The position numbers were made by a program, and so were the translations under genes. A stretch of 64,000 nucleotides of DNA from Macrotis lagotis (taxonomy: Eukaryota; Chordata; Mammalia; Peramelemorphia; Peramelidae): the NCBI RefSeq assembly GCF_037893015.1, contig NC_133665.1, positions 106,359,937-106,423,936 on the forward strand, given 5' to 3'. This document shows, one piece after another, positions 55,845 through 64,000 of the stretch (the stretch's first letter is position 1; every line of letters starts with the position of its first letter). The notes under the pieces were generated by a model. The model had not been told where the DNA came from, ran no database searches, and saw only the letters and a program-made list of their open reading frames with translations.

Positions 55845-56560
55845 TGACTCAGACATTTACTAGTTATGTGAGCCTTGGCTATTTATTTTTTATAATAATA
55901 TATAATGATAAAAATAAATAATATATTATTAGATATTAATCTATCTGTCTCAGTTTTCTCAAAAAAATAAGGAAGTTGAATTTAATGACCTCTAAGGTCC
56001 CTTCTAGCTCTAAATCCATAAACCTATAGGATGCCCATTTGACAGAATGAGAAAAACTAAAGCCCAGGGAGATGAAGAAATAATGAAATCATAGAGTTGG
56101 CACCTTTCTAGTCTCTCTATGCTTCCGCCAGTATTATGGAAAAACATCAGCATCAGATGACTTAGATTCTAATCCTAGTGCTGATACTTACTACCTTTGT
56201 TACCATGGGTACTTAAGTGCCTTCCTTCTCTGACCCTCAGTCTCTTCATCTATAAAATGAAGGGGTTAGATTAGATCATTTTAAAGATATCATAATCCTC
56301 TTCTCCTAGCCAGTTCACTGAGGTATCAAAAGACCCTGAGGGGCAGGATCCAAGGCATGGAATTATAAAAGTTATACTTGACCCAAAATTCAATAACTGT
56401 ATTTGACCTTGAGTAAATTGTTTCACCTCCCTCAGCCTCAGTTTCTACACATGTAATATGGGGGATAATAGCTCCTTGCCCAGCCTTTCTCATTGCTGTG
56501 ACAAAGGCATTTGTAGACCTTAAAACACTATATAAATGGGAGCTATTATTATTAATCCTA
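55845..56560 (+). repeat. Cluster of MIR-type SINEs
   Basis: Pieces at about 55,845-56,030 (with an AT-rich insert), 56,030-56,090, 56,125-56,300 and 56,375-56,560 ('ctcagtttctacacatgtaatatggggg', 'aaaacactatataaatggg'), all in plus sense. Confidence 0.7.
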
Positions 56561-56751
56561 GCCTTTCCTGTCCCTAGGGGAGCTCACAGTACCTCAGAGG
56601 CCTTTTCATAGCTTTTGCTGCTCCTAACAAGTGACAGAGCACAATGACACATAAAAGCAGGAAGTTTCAGAGTCATCTCCAAGCCTCAGGTTACAGCCTC
56701 GAGGCTTCTGAGATTCAGAGGGAGTCTCTTGGTTAATGGTCCCCAGTTTCT

Positions 56752-56970
56752 CTAGTTTTCTTCCTGACCCATCTCTGGGGTGTTTAGTGGATCCCCTAGC
56801 TGAGGCACCTCTACAAAAAAGCTCCTCTTCTGGGAGAGGCTCCAGACCCAAGGCAGGACAGCATTGCCAACAAATAGACTCTGATGGTATCTGACAGGCG
56901 CTGGCCTCTGGAGAGAAAAGAGGAGGGCAATCAGCAGCAGGTGCAGGAGCCCTGCAGAGTCAGGTCCCAT
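56752..56970 (-). CDS. Hypothetical small secreted protein (doubtful)
   Basis: A 72-codon ATG frame. Residues 1-24 look like a signal peptide: short polar start, then LLHLLLIALLFSL, then polar residues. The rest shows no known domain and only the one reading of it is open. About 20 bp upstream on the minus strand is TGCACGTCACTG (CRE half-site), and the 5' flank is comparatively CpG-containing. Against it: no homologue recognised, and CTCCAG within the hydrophobic stretch is also a good splice acceptor, so the hydrophobic run could just be a polypyrimidine tract before a different exon. Confidence 0.2.
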   Translation of the reverse strand: MGPDSAGLLHLLLIALLFSLQRPAPVRYHQSLFVGNAVLPWVWSLSQKRSFFVEVPQLGDPLNTPEMGQEEN

Positions 56971-57089
56971 GAGCTCCCCCCCACAGTGACGTGCAGCCGG
57001 CCCCCACCCTTTTGAAGGACCTAATTGGGTCCCTTCCCTTGGGGGGGAGCTGCAAAGACTGCAGGGACCAACATGACCCAGAAAAGGGA

Positions 57090-58020
57090 CCCAAAATGCA
57101 CCTTTTCCTTGAGCAAAGGGATTTATTCATGAAACTTCCTTCATCTCCCTTCACTCTGTCCCCCCTTCCTCTCATTGAATTCTCCTATTCCTTTACTGAC
57201 CCTTCATGTCTTCCTGGAGTCCTCATTGTATCAGAGACTACTTGAGTCTATCTTCCTGCCCAACTCCCTGTCTCTTCTTCTAGAACTCTTGTTTTTGATC
57301 TCCTTTGCCTTTCTGGAATCTCCTTTCTTTCAAGGAAAGTTCATCCTTTCCCAGCCTCTTTCCATGGAGTCCTCCACATTGCCTCCCCAAGTGGCCATAG
57401 TCCTCTAACCCTTCCCCATCAACCCTTCACTCAGCCCACCGTTCCTTCTCCAGTCAAAAGATCTTCGAGTCCTTAATCCCTCTCTGTGCCACCATCCTCT
57501 TCACTACTGTTCTCTCACTAACCCAAGCCTTTCCCTTCTAGTCATTACCTGCACAATGTCAAATTAATATTCCCAAGTCATAGGTACAATCTTGTCATTC
57601 TTCTTTTCAAAAAATTCACAGTTGTTCCACATTGTCTCAAGGATGAAATGCAGACTGACTCCTCCGGCATTTAAAACTCTTCATAATTTGGCTCTGACCT
57701 ATCTTTCCAGGCTTATTAACATTGCTTTCCTTCCTGTGTTCGGGTCAAACAGAACTGTTTGCTACTCCATGTACATACCATTCTTTCTCCTGTCTCCATG
57801 ACTTTGCCTAATCTGTCCTCCATGTCCAGGATGCCTCTCAAGATTCCCTTGTTCTTCAAACTTTAATCCAGGTGCCATCTTTTCTAAGACTTTCTCTGAT
57901 CTGTAGTCCCTGCAGACTCCATCCCACCTCACCCCCATCTCTTCCATTGCTTTATACTTATTTATGTGTAAATGTGTTATTTCCCCATAGAATGCAAATT
58001 TTTTGAGGGCAGGGATTCCT
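57090..58020 (-). mobile_element. L2 LINE (antisense)
   Basis: Right part clear from about 57,440: 'cattgtctcaaggatgaaatgcagactgactcc', 'tcataatttggctctgacctatctttcc', 'tccaggtgccatctt', 'gaatgcaaattttttgagggcagggatt'. The left part (57,090-57,440) is pyrimidine-rich and less certain. Confidence 0.7.
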
Positions 58021-58024
58021 TTGG

Positions 58025-58600
58025 TTTTCATTTTTTTAATCAATCAATGAACCAACAATTTTTAATGCCTTATTATGTTCCAGGCAATATGCTAGACTTT
58101 GAGGATATAAATAAAAAAATATAGTTCCTATCCTTAAAAACTTTATGTTCTAATTGGAGTGGGAGTGAAGGTGGAGAATCCAATATGGTCACAGATGAAG
58201 TAAGTATAAGATACATACAAAATAAGTTCAAAGCAAGTTGGAGGTGTGTGTGAAAGGAAGGAAGTGTACTCATAACTGGGATAATCAGGAAAAGCTTCTT
58301 AAAGAAGGTGGCATGATGGATCTTGAAAAGAATTAGGAGTTTCACAAGGCAGAGTTGAAAAGGCTTTCTAGTGGAGGGGAAGCTTCTATGCAAAGGTGAG
58401 GAGGCAGGAGATTAAATGTCACATATGGGCAAATGCTAGTAGGAGAGTTTGATTGTATCAGAACTAACGAGGGGGAGTATTGAATACTCAACCTGGAATA
58501 ATAAGTTGGAAACAAACTGTAAAGGACCTTTAAAGTATTAAAATATCTACAGGAGGGAAAAAGTTAAATTTTGGACATGCTGAATTTGAGTGTCTGTTTC
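58025..58600 (+). repeat. Old LINE-derived repeat, long copy
   Basis: 'ttatgttccaggcaatatgctagactttgaggatataaat', 'cttaaaaactttatgttc', 'aggaaaagcttcttaaagaagg', 'ctcaacctggaataataag', 'ctgtaaaggacctttaaag'. Confidence 0.7.
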
Positions 58601-59054
58601 TCTAGCAACTCTTATACAGCAGGAGCTTCATAGATACTCATTGATCAACTGACTGTACTCCAATTCTCTCATTGAGGGTCCAAGTTCTCTCTGGGTCCCT
58701 GTCCTCTCCCTAAGCTTCCATCTGTCTCATATAGCCCCTTCTCCTGTTAATGAGCCCTATCTATGCAGGGGTGCTAAACCAAGCTCAGGGAGCTAAAGTT
58801 AAAAAAAGAAATAGGAGGAGGAACAAATCCAGACCCTGTCTCAAGGGGCAATCCCTTCTGTGAGATCACAGTCTAGGGAAGACAAAGGAGGAGGTGTCTT
58901 CAGTTTGGGATAATTGCCTCTATCCAATTGGGATAAGGTTAAAGGTTAGTCACTACAAGGATCCTTCCCTTTTCCTGTCTTGTGTCCCAGGGCAAGTCCT
59001 TTAGTTTAAACTCAAGAATTGAGAAGAAAAGAGAGTATGTCTGGCAGGCATATT
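58601..59054. other. No recognised gene
   Basis: Unassigned, includes L2-tail-like words at 58,615-58,650. Confidence 0.5.
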
Positions 59055-59093
59055 GAGAGAGAGAGAGAGAGAGGGAGAGAGAGAGAGAGAGAG
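59055..59093. repeat. (GA)n microsatellite
   Basis: GA units with one GGGA interruption. Confidence 0.95.
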
Positions 59094-59885
59094 GATGAAT
59101 GTTGGCTCACATTAGAATGTTAGCCCCCTGAGGGCAACAACCAGTTTGGCTTTGGCTTTGTATTCCCAGAGGAAGTGCCAGGTGTCTGGCACCTTATGTA
59201 CCTGGTACCTTAATGTACCTTTTCTGCTTGGTTGATACATGCATAGAATTTAAAGCTTTATGAAAGACGAGAGAGACCTGGTCTCCCCCCTGGTGGCACT
59301 CAGATCAGCAAGGACAATCAGTCAGAAAAAATGGTTTCTCCTAGAAGGCAGGGTATGTATACTGGGGTCTGTAAGACAAAGGCAGACACAGGCTAAGGAA
59401 ATAGAGGAAAAAAGGAATCATGCCACCCTGGAAAAACCAGAAGAGGCTTCTTGGAGGAAGCATCACTTGGCCAAGCCCCCTGAGGGAGGGAGAGGATTTT
59501 AACAGGTGGAAAAAAAGAGAGGGCATCCTCCCTGTGTGAAATAAGAAAACTATCTCTTGAGTCAGACAGAGAGAATGAAGAATCAGGAGGGAGAGATCTG
59601 GAGCCTGCTGTGCCAATGGAATGCCTTGCCACCCGAGCGACCCTCTGTGATCCTGGGCCTAACACTCAAGGCCCCATAACTGAATGGCACAGAACACATT
59701 TGCACAGGACTCACTTGCCAGGGAAAGGTTGCCATCTCTCAGTTTCTCTGCCCAAGTATCTCCCCTCCCCCCCCAGAGCTTGCTTGGAAGCTTGCTGAGT
59801 CTGGAGTCTGTCCAATTTCCTAGGGAGAGGAGACTGAATTAGGGGAGACTATAAGCCAGCCTACGTGCAAACTGCAAGGCAGTTC

Positions 59886-59887
<2 letters not shown>
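59094..59887. other. Non-repeat stretch with CTCF-like motif
   Basis: 59,115-59,165 is an L2-tail-like block. Overlapping frames at 59,260-59,665 on both strands have no known domain. Confidence 0.4.
59281..59301 (-). promoter_or_regulatory. CTCF-like motif
   Basis: Minus strand TGCCACCAGGGGGGAGA; the core CCACCAGGGGGNG matches the CTCF consensus with about one change (C to G after the G run). Confidence 0.4.

Positions 59888-59943
<56 letters not shown>
59888..59943. repeat. (GT)n microsatellite
   Basis: 28 uninterrupted GT units. Confidence 0.97.
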
Positions 59944-59945
<2 letters not shown>

Positions 59946-60735
59946 TGGAATCCCTCTAGGCATCCTGCTGCCATAACTACCCAGTGACAGCTGAGAGAAG
60001 AGGCGGAGGGCTTCCTCTTGTCTCACTGGACCAGGGAACTTGAGAATCTGAATGCTAACTACTTTCTCTGTCTGAATACCCCTGCCAATCATATCCGCCC
60101 CCCTTCTCCCCTCAATTCTTGAGATTAAACCAAAGAATATTCTTTGGAACATAGGACAGGAAAGGGAAAGGATTCTTGCAGAGACTAATCTTTAACCTTA
60201 TCCCAGTTAGATAGAGGCAGATCTCAAACTGAAGACTTGTATTCCTGGATTGTCATGTCCCAGAGGGCAAGGCCCAGGTCTTCTCTCTTCTGTTTTTCCT
60301 AGACCCTTCTGAGGGCAGGGTCTGGGTTTGCTCCTTCCTCCTATCTCCTTTGTTTACTTTGACCCCCTTATCTCTGCATAGATGGGGAGGGGGTAATGGC
60401 TGTATAAGATGATAGAAGTTTAAGGGGAGAACAGGGACCCAGAGAAGAGGCTGAACACTCAGTGAATAAAAGTATCAATCAATAAACATCTATTAACAGC
60501 TACTAGATGAACAAAGACAAATCCAATTCAACATGTCCAAAATATAAATATTTTCTTCCCATTAGGTTTTTTATTGAATTTGAGATTAGAATCTCAAACC
60601 AGGCTGGTTCATGATATTTCTCCTCTCTCAATTACTTCTAACCCTCCTTCCCTGGATGTTAGTAAAAATCTGAATTCCCTGCTCCAAAAGGGTTTGCTCT
60701 GTTCCATAGACTGCAAGTCAGGAATCCCAGTTGCT
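59944..60735. other. No recognised gene
   Basis: Unassigned; a short LINE-derived start ('caatcaataaacatctattaac') at 60,476-60,500. Confidence 0.5.
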
Positions 60736-61150
60736 AAGTTAGGAAAAAACTTAAAGATCACCTAGCCCATAACTTAAAAGGAATCCCCTTAATAATATCC
60801 AAATAATGGTTATCCAGCCTCCAGTGGAAGAACCCCCAGTTACAAGGAACTAACTCCCACTGGAGTTGAGTCAGATTTCTTAGGTCAAAAAAAAATGTGT
60901 TTAGTCTCTCTTCCCCATGACAGCGTATCAGATGCTTGGAAAGCAGAAATCTGACCTCCAGTTCAGTTTTTTCTTCTGTAGAATAAACAACCTTCAACTA
61001 ATCCTTGTAGGCTATGTCAGTCTCCAGTCCTCTCACAACATCCGGTTCTCTCTCCTCTGAATGCCCTCTATTTTGTGGAAATTTTTCCTAAAACAGTACA
61101 GTATTGATGCCCCAAACTCCAGATGTGGATTCTAATTCACACTGTGATCC
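60736..61150 (-). mobile_element. CR1/L3-type LINE (antisense)
   Basis: 'ggttatccagcctccagtgg', 'gttacaaggaactaactccc', 'ccttcaactaatccttgtagg', 'cagtactgatgccccaaactccagatgtgg'-like words follow the antisense CR1/L3 order. Confidence 0.65.
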
Positions 61151-61199
61151 TGGACAAGGATCACCTCTCTACTTCTTTTGCCTTATAAAATGGGGACAG

Positions 61200-61640
61200 T
61201 CTTGCCTGCTCACAAATCTTTGATAGAAAAAAGGACTGAAAAAAAAAAGACTTACAGTCTTATATCATGACAATTATACTTTTCCTGCAGGCTCCATCGA
61301 AAAGTATAAGGGAGATGAAATCCAGGCAGGCTCCCTGATGATTTCATCCTCCCTCCTGAAAGGTCAGGGGACCAATTTGGGGAGATCAGAAAATCCTGAG
61401 TCTCTTATTTCTTTGGTTAACATATAAAATGGTTGAGTAGGAAGGGGTACATTTAAATGGAAAAGAAGAGGGAGCTTTTGGGCTGAGATGAAAGCCCTGC
61501 AGAGACATGGTTAAAGCCAATGACAATGAATCAGTTTGTACAAACTCTGTTCATCCTGCTCCACCCCCAGTTGCTAAAACAGGTGTTTCTCTGTCTAGAG
61601 CCTTGTGGGAATTTCTTCTCTAAAAGATAATAATTCCTCC
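61200..61640. promoter_or_regulatory. Non-repeat island with palindrome, possible regulatory
   Basis: Contains AGTTTGTACAAACT, a perfect 14-bp palindrome at 61,533-61,546, next to 'agccaatgacaatgaatc' (CCAAT and SOX-like words). No exon recognised. Confidence 0.25.
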
Positions 61641-61644
61641 AAAA

Positions 61645-61765
61645 TCTTGGGATCACATGATTAGAGCCAGAGGGGAACTTAGAGATGACCTAGTCTAACT
61701 CTTATTTTATAGGTCAGATACCAGGAGCCAATAGAGGGGATAGGACTAGGCTGGGATGGGGGGCA
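61645..61765 (+). repeat. MIR-type SINE
   Basis: 'gatcacatgattagagccagaggggaacttagagatgacctagtctaac', 'ttttataggtcagatacc'. Confidence 0.7.
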
Positions 61766-62267
61766 GAACCAGCACTAGTTCTAAGTGAGGTCCATGTCGT
61801 TTCCACATGTTTGCCAAGACTCCTCTGAGCCTCTCTTTTTACCCAGTACATTGCAGAACACAAAGATGGGCACACCAAGAGTTTCTGGAAAATCTTAATG
61901 AGGAATTAACAGTCTGATATTAAGGGCAATATCAAAGCTAGAGCTAGGTCAGAGCTAAGTTCAAATTTATAGTTTAATGGGACTCTTCATTGTCAGGAGG
62001 ATAGCTATTAAAAATAATAACCAGAGGGCTTGGAGGGAGATGGAGACCAGGCCTCATTCTCTTTTCATTGCACTCATCCAGGAGAAAGATGCAGCTGCTC
62101 CCTATGGCCTTGAGCAGCGGGTGATATTCAGCCTTTGTAGAGCCACGCATGGATGACCCCATGGCCTCCTTTCCCACTCAACTTATGTGCCCATGTTCCT
62201 GAACTGTGCTCTTGGGTACACTCAGCTGGTGAAAGGTTGCTTCTGAGGTTTGTTAATAATAATAATT
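61766..62267. other. No recognised gene
   Basis: Unassigned. The minus-strand frame at 61,974-62,177 has no known domain. Confidence 0.45.
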
Positions 62268-62520
62268 GATAATTTGTTTTTCAGATGAGTCCAACTCTTC
62301 ATAATCCCATTTGGGGTTTTCTTGGCAAAGATACTGGAGTGGTTTGTCATTTCCTTGTTCAGTTCATTTTAAAGATAAGAAAACTGAGGCAAACAGGGTG
62401 AAGTGACTTGCCCAAAGACATAGCTAGTAAGTTTCTGAGGTCAGATCTAAACTCAGGAAGATGAGTTCTTTTGACCCCAGACCTGGTCTTCTATCTACTA
62501 TACCATCTAGCTCTCTTGTT
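62268..62520 (-). mobile_element. MIR-derived SINE ('ggggttttcttggcaaag' class)
   Basis: 'gatgagtccaactcttcataatcc', 'ggggttttcttggcaaagatactggag', 'gacttgcccaaagacatagctagtaag', 'cagacctggtcttctatctac'. Confidence 0.88.
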
Positions 62521-62574
62521 AATTTATATACAGACTTAAAAGTTTTTTTTTAAGTGCATTACAGACATTATCCC

Positions 62575-62825
62575 TAAATAGCTAGTTGGTACAATGGATG
62601 AAACATTGGGCTTGGAGTTAGTAAATGCTGAGATTAAATCCAGTCTCAAACATTTACTAGCTGTGTGACCCTGGGCAAGTCACTTGATTTGTTGCCTGGA
62701 TGCCTCAGTTTCCCAAAAAGTAAAACAAAGATAATAATAATGACTTTCAAGTCATTGTAAGATCAAATGAGATATAAGTAAAGCACTTTTCAAACCTTAA
62801 GGCAATATATAAATGCTGGCTAGTA
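62575..62825 (+). repeat. MIR-type SINE, nearly full
   Basis: 'gctagttggtacaatggatgaaac', 'gtgtgaccctgggcaagtcacttg', 'gatcaaatgagatataagtaaagcac', 'tatataaatgctgg'. A reverse SINE fragment follows at 62,840-62,900. Confidence 0.85.
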
Positions 62826-62900
62826 AAAAAACGTTAAAGTAGGATTTGAACTCAGGTCCTCCTGGCTTCAATTTCAGTACATTATCCACTGTCTAGAAAA

Positions 62901-63214
62901 GACTTTGGAAAGTTCCACCTCCATCCCAGCATGAGCATAAAAGTAAGAGCTCTAGCTTCTAGAGCCCAAGCTTGTTTCCTAAACACTTCAGTCTAGGAGT
63001 CTGTTTCTCATTCTGCCTCCTTACTCTTATCTCCAAAGCCCAGAATCATAAAAGGAATTCTCATTGGGCAGGGACCAGGAAAGGCAAATGTTCTAACCCC
63101 AAAGTGCCTCAGATCAAAAGTTGGCAAGAAGCCATTTGGCTCCTAGAAGCAAGATGAGAGGGTGTGGTACAGTGGTGTCTTTGGGGACACAAAGAAAGGT
63201 GAAAAAAAAGGCCA
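62901..63214. other. No recognised gene
   Basis: Unassigned. Confidence 0.5.
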
Positions 63215-63730
63215 AAGAGTCGAGTCTCTGTTCCCAAGGAACTAGCCGCTCCTTATCTAATGGAAGAGACTACACGCAAACTTACGTAGAGACCAGATCG
63301 AGACAGGATAAATTGGGGATAGTTTCAGAGGGAAGACATTAAAAATAAGGAGGACTAGGAAAGGATGACTGGTAGAAGAAGATAGAACTTTAGTTGAGAC
63401 TTGAAGAAAACCAGGGAAGGCAGGAAGCAGAAATGAGGAGGGAGAGAACTCCAGATTTGGGAAACAGAGAAAGTGCCAGAGACAGAGGCGCTCAAGGAAC
63501 AACAGAGGCCATTGTCACTGGATGAAGAACCCATGGAGGGGAGTAAAGTGTAAGAAGACTGGAAAGGTGAGAAAAGTCCAGGTTAGAGAGGAGCTTTGCA
63601 AGATGGAGGATTTTATAATTAATCTTAGAGGTAATAGGGAGCTACTAAAGTTTATTAGTTCCAGTTAATGGTGAGTAACATAGTTAGATACACCTTTGAG
63701 GAGGATCATTTGGAAACTGAGGTTTATGTC
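63215..63730 (+). repeat. Old LINE-derived repeat, long copy
   Basis: 'tctgttcccaaggaactagc', 'gacttgaagaaaaccagggaagg', 'aaagtgccagagacagagg', 'gtaagaagactggaaagg', 'ggtaatagggagctactaaag'. Confidence 0.7.
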
Positions 63731-63850
63731 TTCTGTCTTTGATTTATCAGTCTCTCCAATTGTTAAGCCGAGTTGAAACCTGTCAGTGAAGGATTTATTC
63801 ACTGTTGAGGACAAGTCTAGCCTCCGATCTTGGTTACAAACTAAACCCGA

Positions 63851-64000
63851 GGGGCAGCTAGGTGGCACAGTGGATAAAGCACTGGCCCTGGAGTCAGGAG
63901 TACCTGGGTTCGAATCCGGTCTCAGACACTTAATACTTACCTAGCTGTGTGGCCTTGGGCAAGCCATTTAACCCCATTTGCCTTGCAAAAACCCAAACTA
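63851..64000 (+). mobile_element. Marsupial tRNA-derived SINE, best copy
   Basis: Starts GGGGCAGCTAGGTGGCACAG. The B-box-like 'gggttcgaatccgg' at 63,908-63,921 is well kept. Ends 'ccttgcaaaaaccc' at the window edge; the tail may continue beyond. Confidence 0.97.

Noticed and set aside
12421..64000. tRNA-like B boxes in many SINEs as tRNA genes
   Set aside because: They belong to SINE heads; no complete cloverleaf with anticodon stem was seen.

Overview
The window looks like marsupial nuclear DNA; the species cannot be fixed from sequence alone. The main evidence is the repeat content. There are about ten copies of a tRNA-derived SINE that begins GGGGCAGCTAGGTGGC and ends in CCTTGCAAAAA plus an A tail. 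Many MIR-like CORE-SINEs, marsupial-type L1 3' ends, long antisense L2 pieces and a great many microsatellites are also present. CpG is scarce everywhere except one GC-rich island at about 5.7-6.6 kb. There is no bacterial-style gene density: almost all of the 64 kb is intron or intergenic DNA, and most open frames are chance or repeat-derived.

Layout. Positions 1-5,400 hold no recognisable exon. The island at 5,700-6,600 looks like a promoter with a non-coding first exon on the minus strand. If the locus matches the eutherian 3p21.31 order, this could be the start of CAMKV, with its coding exons to the left of the window. Positions 6,600-15,600 are repeats and microsatellites, including a small mariner-type inverted-repeat element. 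The one clear protein gene is at 15,623-17,956 on the minus strand: a single-exon, 777-codon actin-related protein with a 427-residue non-actin N-terminal part. The best match I can recall is ACTL11, a large testis-expressed actin-like gene in mouse that is a pseudogene (ACTL11P) in human. For roughly 1.2 kb upstream of its ATG the minus strand reads like decayed coding sequence of the same gene, spread over three frames with stops.

Positions 19,200-64,000 are a long stretch with no confident exon. It is a mosaic of L1, L2, CR1/L3-like LINE pieces, MIR-type SINEs, young tRNA-SINEs and microsatellites, sometimes nested. Between repeats lie several non-repeat islands with clusters of transcription-factor-like motifs. 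The strongest is at 36,960-37,345, with TATA, CCAAT, FOX, MEF2-like, RFX X-box and CRE-like motifs. Others are at 28,450-28,600, 46,000-46,300 and 61,440-61,620, plus a good CTCF-like motif at 59,281-59,301. A short minus-strand frame at 56,752-56,970 begins with a signal-peptide-like sequence, but its status is uncertain.

No operon-like cooperation between genes can be claimed. The most noteworthy biology is the actin-like gene: its C-terminal module is intact but has lost key nucleotide-loop aspartates, and it sits downstream of its own decaying 5' end.
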